DNA of 64,000 nt from Cepaea nemoralis (taxonomy: Eukaryota > Mollusca > Gastropoda > Stylommatophora > Helicidae), in NCBI GenBank assembly GCA_014155875.1, contig JACEFZ010028134.1, positions 496,001 through 560,000 on the forward strand, read 5' to 3'. Shown one piece after another: positions 20,301-27,984 of the stretch (the stretch's first letter is position 1; every line of letters starts with the position of its first letter). The notes under the pieces are model-generated. The model was not told the origin of the DNA, made no database searches, and was given only the letters and a program-made list of their open reading frames with translations. Made by a program: the position numbers and the translations under genes.

Positions 20301-22322
20301 ATATCTTTGTTAATACAACCCTGGTTTAAGATGTCTAATTACTATGGCCTTGATGTATTTGAGTAATTGTTTATTGTTCATCACATACAGTACATGAAAC
20401 GCCTTTTATGTGTTAAATTTATGGCTTTAATTTAGCATTCTTCTTCTGTAATCAACATTTGCTATGCATGGTGCATAGCTTCCATTATAGTACATAGATG
20501 TCCACTTTCTAGTCGCATACCACTTGGGCTAACATCTTCTGACTTCGATGGTTGAGGTTTCCTTCCTGGATCCCTCCTCCCATTGGCAGATTGCCTTCCC
20601 AGGCTTGTGGACTGACTGCCTGCCTCTTTCCAAGCCATTATAACATTTAATATGGCCCAAGTATTCCAGTTTCAAGACATAACACTGTTTATAATCCAGT
20701 TTTCTTTGATGCCCAGATTTTTTAGAATGTCAGTATTTTCTTCTTCTTCGTCCTCTATATTGTAAGAGCTTTCTGTAACATTTCAAAAGCCCCGAGCTTC
20801 TTTAGTGATTGCAAAACTGGCTTGGATCTACAGGGCTTACAATAATAACTCCATGGGACAGAAGAGTTAAAGTGACAGTTAGGATATACTGGGTTAATGC
20901 CACAACTGGACAGAAGGAGCCAAGAAAATCATATCATGTACCCCATGCAGCCTGTAAACAAATGCTGCATTATTGGCTACATATTGTTTCATTTAGACTT
21001 TCCTGATCCTAAACACCTGAAGATTTCTCCTAGGTGGTCATTTTCAAATCTCTGACTGCAGCTATCTTCTACTACTTAGAAATCATTTAAGATATTTAAC
21101 TCTTACAGGTGTAAAAGTGTTTCCATGTGGTGCACAATTTTTCCTGTTTTCAATTTTATAACCAGCATCTGTGGCTTAGGAAATAGTGATGCACACAATT
21201 TTATCATTCCTGACATAGCGAGTCCAGGGTTTGACACATTTCAGTACTCTCTATCTGACATTCAATGATATTGACTTATTGCATAAAATACTTTTCATTT
21301 TCTAAAATGCATTGGCCAATTTCTGCTTTTAATCACTGTTATGTATTTTCCATCTAAAGTTACAATTTTCCCCAGGTATCTGAAATTATTAACTTTAAGT
21401 TAAGTAATTCCCCTTCTATTGTTACATCACATTTTGGTGTTATCTTTTTTTACAAAGACAATAGATCTCAATAAAGGAAAGAAGACATTTCTTATTGTAA
21501 AATATACTGTATTTCATGTAAAGACTAATATTCATTTCACAATTAGTCACAAGTTTATAGATTCTTTTTCAATTTTTAACTCTTTAGGAGCTTAAATCAA
21601 GACTTTTTGACTGTTATCGCAAACTCCACCAATACACGGAAGCATACTCGCTGTTAAAAGAAGTTGTCGATCACGAACCAGACAATCAGGCAATAATGCT
21701 CATTGGAGGCCATGTAGCTTTGAACTGTGATGACATTGATCTATGCCAGGAACTATGGGAAAAGGTGATCAAAATGCCAGATGAAAACCTGGCACAAATG
21801 GTAAGTTAAACGTAGGTCTAAATTTATGGCAACAGCAATACTTTATAAAAACAGTCTACAGTTTAACTACCCAGCAGTCTGTTATTTCTAAACTCTTAAC
21901 ATAAATGCATTTTGTTTACATTTTTGTGCATTTTTAATTTAAGGAAACTATTTTTTTTTAAATTGGTCTATAAAAAATATAAGTTTAGCACCATATTGCC
22001 CAATGCACCTTAAAGTGACTTCTTTTTGTGTGACTTATCTCCCTCTTACCCTTTTGTAGACAAAACTCACTTGCCCAGTTACCCATGAGAGGTAAGAATT
22101 TTAAGGAAAGAAAAGAAGTATATGAAAAATAGAGTAATACAAATAGTTAACTAAAATGCCAGTTTGGCTTTTTGCTGTTAAAGTCTGCACTAAAATGTTT
22201 TTGTTTGTAACTTTCAGGCACAGAAAGCTCTTGAGAATCTCAAGGAACAACTAGCTGCACTAGAGCAGGAATCTCAAGATCCAGATAAGAAAGAGGAACG
22301 GTCCTTAGAAAATAATCTATAA
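2241..22322 (+). CDS. Tetratricopeptide-repeat protein, C-terminal eight exons
   Basis: Eight exons (2241-2390, 5278-5396, 10337-10484, 12849-12963, 16127-16370, 17845-18070, 21588-21800, 22218-22322) join in frame to about 439 residues plus a TAA stop. Each has an AG acceptor and a GT donor, and phases agree at all seven junctions. Exons 1-4 show TPR helices, for example MNLGVISLNCGEPSKALEHF, MALCHRRMGDAEKAESLY, MNLGSLEFYTRKDYAKAENY and QNKWEEALPIFRRV, with the usual Gly/Ala/Tyr pattern at about 40-residue spacing. Exon 5 ends in a section without clear TPRs. Exon 7 returns to TPR-like helices (KLHQYTEAYSLLKEVVDHEP), and the last exon is a charged coiled-coil-like tail. TPRs are protein-binding scaffolds, so a scaffold or adaptor role is inferred. 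I do not recognise the orthologue. The N-terminus lies left of the window. It converges with COQ6, the two stops being 5.6 kb apart. Confidence 0.85.
2480..3040 (+). mobile_element. Dispersed element family E copy (GGACTTCCGG start)
   Basis: This 560-bp block begins GGACTTCCGGTCC and recurs at 47325-47995 (+) and 32280-32870 (-). All three share the segments ACATCTGTCC, TTGTGTGATATTCACTG and a GTGACTAA-type 3' end. No long reading frame is conserved between copies. It looks like a non-autonomous retroelement; the (ACTA)n tail of the 47-kb copy suggests LINE-driven mobilisation. Confidence 0.65.
3066..4115 (-). mobile_element. LINE family A copy, internally deleted, with nested SINE
   Basis: The minus strand from 4115 to 3853 encodes the RT N-terminal part (LNLMKTGKIPGPDNITTE, GDMSLHLCTSMFIAILKK). 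After the nested SINE-1 (3547-3840), 3534 down to 3066 resembles the 3' end of family A, ending in a GATGAT-type tail. The RT core between the two parts is missing. Multiple stops are present. Confidence 0.75.
3547..3840 (-). mobile_element. SINE-1 (tRNA-headed), nested in LINE A
   Basis: A 294-bp element bounded by the 12-bp direct repeat TTATGCTAATTT at 3535-3546 and 3841-3852. Read on the minus strand it starts CAGGTCCGCATGGCAGAATG (A-box-like) with a B-box-like GGTTCAACCCG about 60 bp further on, and ends in an A-run after GAGCACC. This is the structure of a tRNA-derived SINE. Other copies lie at 35927-36215, 48595-48890 and 56975-57290, with partial copies at 18133, 27420 and 53000. Confidence 0.85.
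4116..4439. other. Unassigned intronic sequence
   Basis: About 320 bp between two LINE A copies. I see no gene and no confident repeat. A segment near 4190-4330 (GGCTCTGGGGTTGACACAGC) has the look of a decayed SINE but has no second copy that I can align. Confidence 0.4.
4440..5140 (+). mobile_element. LINE family A copy, 5'-truncated
   Basis: The plus strand encodes the region after the RT active site: TEIMVVTKKKKISQCDIQVN, NRYNYIGTVITSHGRCLEEI, then after one stop LLYGCETWTMSRQVETNLMV, VEMWFLRKMQRIPWTDRKTS, ending near VTTGKIEGKRTRKRQR. The 3' end has a short GATGATGA tail. Only one in-frame stop (near 4711) and a late shift break it, so it is one of the better-preserved A copies. Confidence 0.85.
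5278..5396 (+). CDS. TPR gene exon 2 (of those visible)
   Basis: Acceptor TTTCCCAG, donor GTAGGA. It encodes RFETIYFGHMPVLVGNLLTN and then MALCHRRMGDAEKAESLYL, a canonical TPR helix pair. It is 119 nt, entering in phase 0 and leaving in phase 2. Confidence 0.88.
5552..5804. repeat. 23-bp minisatellite, 11 copies
   Basis: Unit CAGCACTCGGTGGTCAATAT plus CTT, 253 bp in total, which is exactly 11 units. Variants are few (CTCGG/CTCAG, one AACTAGG, one GTAAAT). Because 23 is not a multiple of 3, the apparent reading frames across it are artefacts. Confidence 0.97.
5805..5965 (-). mobile_element. SINE-3 (tRNA-headed) copy
   Basis: The minus strand starts GGGAGCCGTGGTAGCACAGT (A-box-like) and carries GGTCATGGGTTACACA (B-box-like) about 40 bp later. 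A diverged copy with the same GGTCAATTCT / AGGTCAACCTGG body lies at 29140-29520. Confidence 0.55.
6290..6560 (+). mobile_element. LINE fragment (C-terminal region)
   Basis: Decayed frames read FGHLKRHESLEWTVMEQL and EDECKMWLVISIWVYQMRD. They align with the plus-strand fragment at 11575-12160, which shares GAAGATGAGTGCA and GGGACATCTTGCT. It is a remnant of a LINE C-terminus with the usual FGHLxR motif. Confidence 0.55.
6830..9030. repeat. 24-bp minisatellite with three interleaved unit types
   Basis: The core (about 7090-8560) is built of 24-bp units of three kinds: GTCAGCTTGTCTAATG, GGCAGCTGGACTAATA and GGCATCTTATCTCATG, each followed by TTTCTTTT. The GGCATC type is regularly followed by the GGCAGCTGG type, so a higher-order pattern exists. 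Both flanks (6830-7090, 8560-9030) are visibly decayed units (TTTGGCAGTCTG). The unit length is divisible by 3, so long frames stay open on both strands. I do not regard them as genes. Confidence 0.95.
9031..9425. other. AT-rich intron with a G-run
   Basis: No gene or repeat recognised. A run of about 12 G at 9411-9422 directly precedes the LINE B fragment. Confidence 0.5.
9430..10260 (+). mobile_element. LINE family B copy with C2H2-like tail
   Basis: The plus strand encodes LDQEINIRIGKAATTMNRLT, KTKVLVYQACVLSTLLNGSE, then after frameshifts [20 protein letters not shown] and GRPLLRYKDVCKRDM, the usual region downstream of the RT. It closes with FTCIHCGQTFTV, the first half of a C2H2-like zinc finger, followed by IGLISH after a stop. 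It is truncated upstream of the RT active site. Confidence 0.85.
10337..10484 (+). CDS. TPR gene exon 3
   Basis: Acceptor AACATTTAG, donor GTAGGT. It encodes (R)SLEVKANAVGWQNEVIASC and MNLGSLEFYTRKDYAKAENY, then TRQAIEILE, one full TPR and a preceding helix. It is 148 nt, entering after two bases and leaving in phase 0. Confidence 0.88.
10790..11398. repeat. 37-bp minisatellite, about 15 copies
   Basis: Consensus TGTGCTGAAGTAAGACAAAC then TCAGTCCATATACATGT. Spacing varies slightly because some units lack a few bases. The outer units are more diverged (GTAAGTCAGACCC). Confidence 0.93.
11400..11570 (+). mobile_element. Fragment sharing the SINE-2 central domain
   Basis: It contains AAAGCAGTGGCAAACTACC and AACTTGCCAAGAAACC, the same ordered pair of blocks seen in the SINE-2 copies at 50400, 51085 and 63430. 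The head and tail differ or are decayed. Confidence 0.45.
11575..12160 (+). mobile_element. LINE fragment (post-RT region)
   Basis: The plus strand reads FEYLGSLITNNGDTMKEI, then broken frames ending in VGHLALDREVFRTIVMRE. YLGSxITxxG and the terminal HLAxDRExFR are typical of RTE-like LINE C-termini. Several stops and frameshifts are present. Confidence 0.75.
12161..12848. other. Intronic sequence with probable old SINE remnants
   Basis: The part 12380-12420 resembles 51855-51890 (GTGCTGTGCTGAA.CATG.CCT). The segment near 12580-12625 has the CAACCAACCAA string also seen where the 29-bp minisatellite starts at 52188. No reading frame is notable. Confidence 0.4.
12849..12963 (+). CDS. TPR gene exon 4
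   Basis: Acceptor TTTTTCTCAG, donor GTGAGT. It encodes LNEVKLEQNEMWQAQENLIL and MLICQNKWEEALPIFRRV. The donor choice (after GTGT) is fixed by phase: 115 nt leaves one base that joins exon 5 to give Val-Phe-Ala-Met. Confidence 0.85.
13035..13877 (-). mobile_element. LINE family A copy with 12-bp target-site duplication
   Basis: Flanked by AATTTAAAGAGT at 13023-13034 and 13878-13889. The minus strand starts within the RT domain (INNIRYADDTVLIADNEQDL), continues RYNYLGTVITSDGRCLEEIR, and after one frame break LLYGCEAWTMSSQAEKHL, GHVMRRNGLENLVTTGKI and RPRGRPRSKYLDGLA to a stop. This is a typical 5'-truncated LINE insertion. It has the least-decayed sequence of family A in the window and serves as reference for the others. 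Confidence 0.93.
14095..15160. repeat. 48-bp minisatellite, about 19 copies
   Basis: Unit of 48 bp containing CTGATATTAGATACCCAACA and TCTGTGTGCTGTTATTTTAT. Variants are concentrated at GACTG/TACTG/GGACT and TCTGTG/TCTTTG. Flanks at 14095-14155 and 15075-15160 are decayed. The unit length is 16 codons, so uninterrupted frames of 340-390 codons exist on both strands. They are by-products of the period. Confidence 0.96.
15165..15545 (+). mobile_element. LINE family D 3' fragment
   Basis: The part 15360-15540 aligns with the 3' end of the fragment at 38876-39560 (TCTGAGGAAAGG, CACATAATCAGA, GTACCATTAGTATT, GAGCATGTATGGGAATGTCC). The latter encodes an RNase H with the usual terminal HVWECPEC. 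It is decayed. Confidence 0.6.
15548..15740. repeat. C-run and an 80-bp tandem duplication
   Basis: About 35 nearly uninterrupted C at 15548-15582, followed by two tandem copies of an ~80-bp unit starting CTCCCGGTCTAGCTAATGTT, at about 15583-15660 and 15661-15740. The C-run length may be unreliable in any assembly. Confidence 0.85.
16127..16370 (+). CDS. TPR gene exon 5
   Basis: Acceptor TTTTCCCAG, donor GTAAGT. It is the largest visible exon (244 nt): FAMLQRENKVQQGASSVHRE, MIRYLISKELYQEAANIAE, then SVYTLLDFCDRRCDPRPLRP and ELTVNFALEEL. The first half is helical and TPR-like; the second half lacks the TPR signature. Confidence 0.87.
16672..16780. repeat. 20-bp minisatellite, five copies
   Basis: Unit ATTTTGATATAATTTTCATT, almost perfect, with one CATT to CCTT change in the last copy. 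Confidence 0.95.
16800..17095 (-). mobile_element. LINE family F fragment, ending at a C-run
   Basis: It shares ACCAACTCATGCC, CTCC.TGTC, GTGGGTT and CAGGTTTTCTCA.TG with 50095-50330 in the same order. The minus strand looks like a decayed LINE C-terminus. A C-run occupies about 17053-17072. Confidence 0.6.
17100..17584. other. Intronic sequence, nothing recognised
   Basis: AT-rich sequence between two LINE fragments. I see no splice-bounded exon and no tandem structure. Confidence 0.45.
17585..17690 (-). mobile_element. LINE family A 3'-end fragment
   Basis: GGCCAAGCCATCCAGGCATT and the following CTCTTTG.TTTCC match the family A 3' region at 13145-13195. About 100 bp only. Confidence 0.6.
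17845..18070 (+). CDS. TPR gene exon 6
   Basis: Acceptor ATGTTCAG, donor GTAAGT. It encodes WPGNNELTAYVAQNDVLPSN, DLDLLMKMLQTMGDLNPEF and WCENLNKLDVAVMVLKEGIQ. It is 226 nt, entering with the third base of a Leu codon and leaving in phase 0. Confidence 0.88.
18133..18245 (-). mobile_element. SINE-1 partial copy
   Basis: Contains GTGGATTAGCTTTCC and CAGTGTCCCTCGCCATCAGG, the middle of SINE-1. The tRNA head is absent. Confidence 0.7.
18296..19250 (-). mobile_element. LINE family A 3' end expanded by a minisatellite
   Basis: The left end (ATCATCATCGTGTGCCATGC, CTCACTTGATCATCAG) and right end (GGCCAAGCCATGCAGG, CTTTGCTCCTTTCCC) align with positions 13036-13110 and 13145-13200 of the reference LINE A copy, where they are only about 35 bp apart. 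Here they are separated by the 38-bp array. Confidence 0.8.
18371..19190. repeat. 38-bp minisatellite derived from LINE A
   Basis: Unit TTGGATCAGGTCTGTGTTCT then TGTCCCAGTTATGCCATG, about 21 copies with variants in the CCCAGT/CTGGT/CCGGT part. The reference LINE A copy has a single equivalent (GTGGATCAGCTCCGTGTTTC then TGTCTCGACCATGCCA), so the array is an amplification of that LINE segment. Confidence 0.92.
19375..19640 (+). mobile_element. tRNA-headed SINE, old
   Basis: GAATGGCGCAGTGGTAGCAT resembles a tRNA A-box region, and TGTTGGAATCCCAG follows as a degenerate B box. The tail (ATGGTCTATAAAAATATG, GCACCATAT, GCACCTT-like) recurs at 21963-22030, which supports a dispersed repeat. Confidence 0.6.
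19641..20454. other. AT-rich intron, nothing recognised
   Basis: A short tandem pair (TTCTGGTGATAGATTACTTAG twice near 19988-20040) is the only structure seen. No exon candidate. Confidence 0.45.
20455..20790 (-). mobile_element. LINE-like fragment
   Basis: It shares CCAAGCCA.T.TGACATTTAATATGG-type sequence and the following AACCCAGTTTTCTTT with 50980-51070. The minus strand carries only broken frames. It is probably a decayed LINE C-terminus of the same family as 50810-51075. Confidence 0.45.
20791..21587. other. Intron, nothing recognised
   Basis: AT-rich sequence ending in a good polypyrimidine tract (AATTTTTAACTCTTTAG) before exon 7 of the TPR gene. Confidence 0.45.
21588..21800 (+). 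CDS. TPR gene exon 7
   Basis: Acceptor CTCTTTAG, donor GTAAGT. 71 codons in phase 0: ELKSRLFDCYRKLHQYTEAY, SLLKEVVDHEPDNQAIMLIG, GHVALNCDDIDLCQELWEKV. TPR-like helices return here, including the Asp-His-Glu-Pro-Asp turn that often ends a TPR. Confidence 0.88.
22218..22322 (+). CDS. TPR gene last exon
   Basis: Acceptor AACTTTCAG. It encodes AQKALENLKEQLAALEQESQ, then a Lys/Glu-rich end ERSLENNL and TAA. The sequence predicts a short coiled coil or charged tail. It is 105 nt. Confidence 0.88.
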   Translation, partial: AQKALENLKEQLAALEQESQDPDKKEERSLENNL

Positions 22323-22408
22323 GAGATGATTATAAAGAAATTCTAGTGCAACAGAATAATTCCATGTGGTGAAGGTTAAAAAAAAAAGCAAACAGTGCCT
22401 TAGAACAT

Positions 22409-22414
22409 AATAAA
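22409..22414 (+). promoter_or_regulatory. Candidate polyadenylation signal of the TPR gene
   Basis: AATAAA lies 87 bp downstream of the TAA stop. Confidence 0.55.
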
Positions 22415-22867
22415 GTAGTATAACAGAAAAGCTTAACTGCAGTAAAAAAGGATGCAGGCTTGAATTCATATAAAATGTACTGAGAACTTTCTACTGTTCA
22501 TAGCTTACTTCACAAATAATTACTGTTGCAGCTTATTTGCAGAAAAATATGCCAGGTGCCGTTCGGCGTATTTTTCCAAGGCTATTTATCACATCATAAA
22601 ACTTGCATTAAACTAAATGAGTGTTGACGAAAGCGCCATGAACAACAAGGGGAAAGATGAAGAGACGGGGAACATCTGTGCTTTAGTAGAAGTGTGATGA
22701 ACACGTGAGCATCTCTGGAAGAATGGGACTCCAGTCAGGCACAATGAAGACACCTAGGAACTAGACAGGAATCAACTGAAGACCTGTGAACTACTAGGGA
22801 GGGAGCTAAGCTAACAATGTACCCATGACAGCATGCTAAAGATCTAGGAACTACATGGGGATCATTT

Positions 22868-23176
22868 GAATAGCTAGGAATTACAATAAGACAGTAATGT
22901 ACCTACATATGTGTGTAGTACATTTTGTGTACACTTACAGTGGTTAACATTCATTATACTAAGCAAATTATTATGAAATGATATTCACAACTTTAACAGC
23001 TGAAGATATATATATAGTAGTATAAAGAAATTAATCAACCGAATAGCTAGGAATTACAATAAGACAGTAGTGTATCTACATATGTGTGTAGTACATTTTG
23101 TGTACACTTACAGTGGTTAACATTCATTATACTAAGCAAATTATTATGAAATGATATTGACAACTTTAACAGCTGA

Positions 23177-23261
<85 letters not shown>

Positions 23262-23282
23262 GTATACAGAAATTAATCAGCC
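22868..23282. repeat. 173-bp tandem duplication with expanded (TA)n
   Basis: Two copies start GAATAGCTAGGAATTACAAT at 22868 and 23041. The first carries a four-step ATAT stretch near 23005; in the second the same place has grown into about 80 bp of TA at 23181-23259. The rest of the unit is nearly identical. Confidence 0.93.
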
Positions 23283-24344
23283 GAGCATGTTCGCGATGCC
23301 CAACTATCATGTCAAATGGAAGCCATTTGCAAACAGGGTTTGTACTGATATGGAGTGTATGATACAAATGACTCGCAAGCCTACTGTGACTTGTTCTGAC
23401 TTGAATTAGTACCACTTGTTTTTACTCCAAAATGTCCAAACAGATTTTACAGCAATATTCATAATTTTCATAGCTTTTCTACTAAACCAGATGTTTCCTC
23501 ATTTCTTCATCTTTTCCCCTAATAGTTTAAGGCTCTTCTTTTTCCATTATGAATTTTAAAAATATGTGTCATTTTTGCAGACAAATAACTCACTTCTACA
23601 TTTAATGATTCTTGTTGTAGTCCCTGCTTTGCAAGCTGATCAACTGTTTCATGACCATCTAAACCACAGTGTGATGGTATCTTTGTAATGTGACACTGTT
23701 CACTATTTCAGAGACATTTGTGACGTAGTCATTTTAATGTTTAATGCCTTTATCAAATTATTCCCTGAATGCTCAGCCAATCAAGCTCCATTTTAACACA
23801 TAACATAGCATGCTATTTATACTTTCATTATGATATGGAAACCAGCATATCAAAAACCATATTAAAGGAAAAATGAAGGATCCATTCGGCCTTACCCATA
23901 AATGAGATCCTCACAAGGAAACCATTCTGTCAGTGGCTTTAGAATTCACTAAGTTAAGAATTCATTATTTCTTATTAAACTAAGTTTACTCCAAACAGAA
24001 TTTCCCATTCTAATGTTCATCAGTGCTAATGCCTATATGGCGTAAGAAATGAGGATAACAGTTTAACGCAAGTTTTTGATAATTTATATATTTCTAGTAT
24101 ATGCAACAAAGTTGTTTTTGTGCTGTCGGCTGATGAGGGCAGTAATCTGACATCAGATTTAATTTATTATAGCAATTTTAGATTCCTGAATCAAATGACA
24201 ATCTGCTTGACAAAATCTACTTGATGATAGCAATCATGAAATGGATGTTCTGAACCCCCACAAACCAAGTGCATGTCTGTGAAATCCATGGGTGCCAATC
24301 AGTGACATATGGTAGCTTTAGAAAATGTGGAAGAGAGTAAACCC
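23283..24344. other. Intergenic AT-rich sequence
   Basis: Intergenic space between the TPR gene 3' end and the repeats flanking COQ6. No frame with coding character and no aligned repeat found. Confidence 0.45.
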
Positions 24345-24715
24345 CCTCTTCAAGAACAGTTTTTAACATGAAAGTCAGCACGGGATCGGTTTTAGAAAAT
24401 AATCGCGCAGAGTTGGAAACATCTTTTTTTTTCCAGAGCAGTGAGAAAATACTAGATTTTATTAGAAAGCAGCAAGTCAAATGGTTTGGCCATGCAAGTA
24501 GGTTACCATTCAACAGCATACCACAACAAGCAATGATGTACAGACCAGATGGAAACAGAGGAAGAGGCCGACCACGTAAACATTGGACGGGGGGAATAGC
24601 ACAGTCCATGGGAATATCGATACATGAAGCCCATAATCGGGCACTCTCACAATGTTTATACTTCACCTCGACACCGCAAGGTACAAGAGGAAGATGATGA
24701 GATGAGATGAGAAAA
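24345..24715 (+). mobile_element. LINE family C 3' end
   Basis: The plus strand reads KILDFIRKQQVKWFGHASRL, RGRGRPRKHWTGGIAQSMGI and HNRALSQCLYFTSTPQGTRG, then stop and a (GATGA)n tail. The WFGH...GRPRKxW arrangement is the usual C-terminal end of a LINE ORF2. It matches the nested tail at 649-797 and the copy at 48005-48510. Confidence 0.85.
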
Positions 24716-24795
24716 TCGTCAAGTGTAACATGTAGATGGAATGTATAAAATCCAATCTGGTTACGGTACTCCAATGACATTGCAGTTTGTATTTA

Positions 24796-25506
24796 CGAGG
24801 GTAGTTAATAAGTAAGTTACAAATGGCTGTAGAAAAATAACTAAACTGATAACAACTTGAAACCAGTTTATTTTCATACATACATTGTCCCTTTATTTCT
24901 TAACAAATCAGTTATCAGTTGGGGCATCTTCATTGCACTCCGGACAGGTCCATAGATGCTCAGATCCTCCCCCCAGTATATGCATCAGCATTCTGTGGCT
25001 AATAGTGCCAGTTCTGTGTTGGTTAATGACTCCCTTCTCAACATAATTTCCACCAACATTGATATGCTTATCCCATTGTTTTATCAGTCCTCCCAAACCC
25101 GATGCATTGAACTGCATGCTTTGTTTTCATTTGCCTGCCATCCCACAGAACTGTGTGACTTACTTATTGACTTGCCGTTGTAACGTTTACTACCCAGCTG
25201 TGCACCACTTTACGGGACAAACATTTGTCAACATAAACACTGAAAACCCACCCTGGAGGGAGACATTTTGCAATTGACGCTGAAGTTGAATGTGAAGTGA
25301 AAACGTGGTTTAGAAAACAGGGCACGCAGTTCAATGTAGCGGGTTTGGAGGGACTGATAAAATGATGGGATAAGTGCATCAATGTTGGTGGAAATTATGT
25401 TGAGAAATAAAGGGGCAATGTATGTATAAAAATAAACTGGTTTCAAGTTATCATATTTAGATATTTTTCTACAGCCATTTGTGGCTATTTAATTGACATC
25501 CCCTCG
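24796..25506. mobile_element. Foldback mariner derivative, copy 1
   Basis: Bounded by TA on both sides (TTTA|CGAGGG ... CCCTCG|TATG). The left end (GTTACAAATGGCTGTAGAAA) is the inverse complement of the right end (TTTCTACAGCCATTTGTG). The symmetry continues inward into the transposase C-terminus: [18 protein letters not shown] is readable on the plus strand near 25345-25410, and LIKQWDKHINVGGNYVEK on the minus strand near 25035-25095. The element therefore carries two inverted transposase 3' ends and no catalytic core. Confidence 0.85.
24905..25032 (-). mobile_element. Insertion in the left arm of the foldback mariner
   Basis: About 128 bp absent from mariner copy 2 at the same place, between TTCTTAAC and TCTCAAC, which may be a short duplication. 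On the minus strand it reads GGSEHLWTCPECNEDAPTDN and resembles the plus-strand segment at 63835-63995 (SEHLWTEWFDV). Confidence 0.65.
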
Positions 25507-26457
25507 TATGTGATGACCAAGTTATGAACAAATATATAACTGACATATTTTAGTGTGTTAATATTGCCTAGAGGTGCGCAAGTTCTCAGATTCACGCTTG
25601 AAATACTGTCACCAGAGGGAGTCTCCGTTATCACCTGTTCCCAAAAATATATGAGTACGTTAAGTCTCAAACAAATATCTCCATTATGCATTACTGACCA
25701 TCCTGGTGAATATATTTGCAAAGTTGGAATATGCTGCAGCTAAATTAGCGAGTTATTCAGTTTGAAGTTGCTCACTAAATCAATATATTTTCTTTGTGTT
25801 AGAAACATCTAGAAGTGAATCAGATAAGTGAACATTTGAACGATGATGCTGGCCTTGTCAGTCACATAAAGAACAACAAAATATTGTTACGATTTTAAAT
25901 ATGTAATGGAAGAGTCACAGAACTTTTATTAACAATGAGTTAATGAACCTTTATGTTTCATTTCCTTTCATAATTATTCAAATCTGTCCACATAATGTCA
26001 TATATATTTTCTTCTTTAAGTTCGTAATAGTACTCTGGTCTTTATTACTGTTAATTTCTTTCCAGTAGGTTTATGTAAAAGCACTCATGGTTACTGCATT
26101 AAGGTTTCTGTAGCAGTTATGTATTCAGAAAATGATTTATTTTGTCATGGAAAGAAGGCATTGTGGTACTGCCAATCTGCTATACAGCATTTTCTTTCTC
26201 AGCAGAACAGACAGCAGACAGCGAAATTCAAAGAAATCTCTCTAATTAAAGTTAACATGATGTAACTTTTGGAAAAGAAACATTTAAGATTGCTCAATTT
26301 AGCTAGAAAATAAATTTATATGAAGCACTGACACACAATGTGGCAAGGCTTGTGCCAATAAACAAGCTAAAGATCACCAGAGGTTCATTCTTGAAATAGT
26401 CATTACAATGTATGATGCTTCCACAAGATTACATACCCCCATGTAATTAGATGTGAG
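25507..26457. other. Intergenic sequence, nothing recognised
   Basis: No exon, repeat or frame of note between mariner copy 1 and the 89-bp array. Confidence 0.45.
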
Positions 26458-27349
26458 CTGTTATATTTCAAGTATGAGACTCCACACATGTTAAATTGTA
26501 TCTATAGCATCTCTCTCCAGCTACCATGTAACCAAACTGGGATGTTATATTTCAAGTATGAGACTCCAGACATCTTGTGTTAAATTATGTCTATAGCATC
26601 TCTCTCCAGCTACCATGTAACTGAACTGGGATGTTATATTTCAAGTATGAGACTCCACACATTTTGTGTTAAATTATACCTATGGCATCTCTCTCCAGCT
26701 ACCATGTAACTGAATTGGGATGTTATATTTCAAGTATGAGACTCCAGACATCTTGTGTTAAATTATGCCTATAGCATCTCTCTCCAGCTTCCATGTAACT
26801 GAACTGGGATTTATATTTCAAGTATAAGACTCCAGACATCTTGTGTTAAATTATGCCTATAGCATCTCTCTCCAGCTACCATGTAACCGAACTGGGATGT
26901 TATATTTCAAGTATGAGACTCCACACATTTTGTGTTAAATTATGTCTATAGCATCTCTCTCCAGCTACCATGTAACCGAACTGGGATGTTATATTTCAAG
27001 TATGAGACTCCAGACATCTTGTGTTAAATTATGCCTATAGCATCTCTCTCCAGCTACCATGTAACTGAACTGGGATGTTATATTTCAAGTATGAGACTCC
27101 ACACATTTTGTGTTAAATTATACCTATGGCATCTCTCTCCAGCTACCATGTAACTGAACTGGGATGTTATATTTCAAGTATGAGACTCCACACATCTTGT
27201 GTTAAATTATGCCTATATCATCTCTCCCCAGCTACCATGTAACTGAACTGGGATGTTATATTTCAAGTATGAGACTCCACACATTTTGTGTTAAATTATG
27301 CCTATATCATCTCTCCCCAGCTACCATGTAACTGAACTGGGATGTTATA
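26458..27349. repeat. 89-bp minisatellite, ten copies
   Basis: Unit runs GATGTTATATTTCAAGTATG, AGACTCCA(G/C)ACAT, (C/T)TTGTGTTAAATTATG, CATCTCTC(T/C)CCAGCTACC, ATGTAACTGAACTGG. Adjacent copies differ in a few fixed positions, which suggests recent tandem amplification. It lies between the two convergent genes. Confidence 0.95.
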
Positions 27350-27419
27350 CAATGATCCCCTGGGCACATGCATGATCTGTTTGGCACTGGCTTGCTTACA
27401 ACTCAAAACGAAGTTCGTA

Positions 27420-27522
27420 CACATGCTGCTACTTCTAGTGCAGTGGACTGATTTGTCCATGTGGATTCCCTATTACAAGTGCCCCTTGCCATCAGGTGAA
27501 CCCACTCTGACTTCAGTGCTAA
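27420..27522 (-). mobile_element. SINE-1 partial copy
   Basis: Contains CTACTTCTAGTGCAGTGGAC and CTTGCCATCAGGTGAACCCA, the internal part of SINE-1 without head or tail. Confidence 0.7.
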
Positions 27523-27954
27523 ACTAGCAAGATGAACATTATGTGTTATCTCCTTTTATGTACTATCTCTCATTTACTTCAGGGAGTAATAAAACCTTTA
27601 GCAGCCTTGTTAAATAAATCCAGCTTAACTGTTCTGAATTTACTCAAAAAGAATTTCCCATTCTATTTTTTACTCATCTTGACTTTACAAGGCCTAACTT
27701 ATATGTTATCTCTCTTGTAAATCTACATATAAAATCAAAAGTCTAATAAACTAATAAAATCTCTAAACTTCTTTGTATCTACTTAACTTCCCCGATATTT
27801 AGCACAAGTAAAAGTGAGTGTGATCATTTGCTCAGTTAAACACAAAATAGTGAACTCATTTCTTTGAAACTTGTAAAATTGTTTTTGTATCTGGCTTCTA
27901 GTAGAGATTATGATAAGATCACAGCAGACGCAGATATAAACCAATCTTTGTTCA

Positions 27955-27984
27955 TCACACGGAGGCCTGGTCAATGATTGCTTT
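27955..27984 (-). CDS. COQ6: COQ6 last exon
   Basis: Acceptor ATTGTTTCCCCAG, then KAIIDQASV and TGA. The short end continues LPFLK from the previous exon in phase 0 and resembles the C-terminal K-x-x-I-x-x-x-A-S end of animal COQ6. This is the least certain exon because it is only nine codons. Confidence 0.65.
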   Translation of the reverse strand, partial: KAIIDQASV

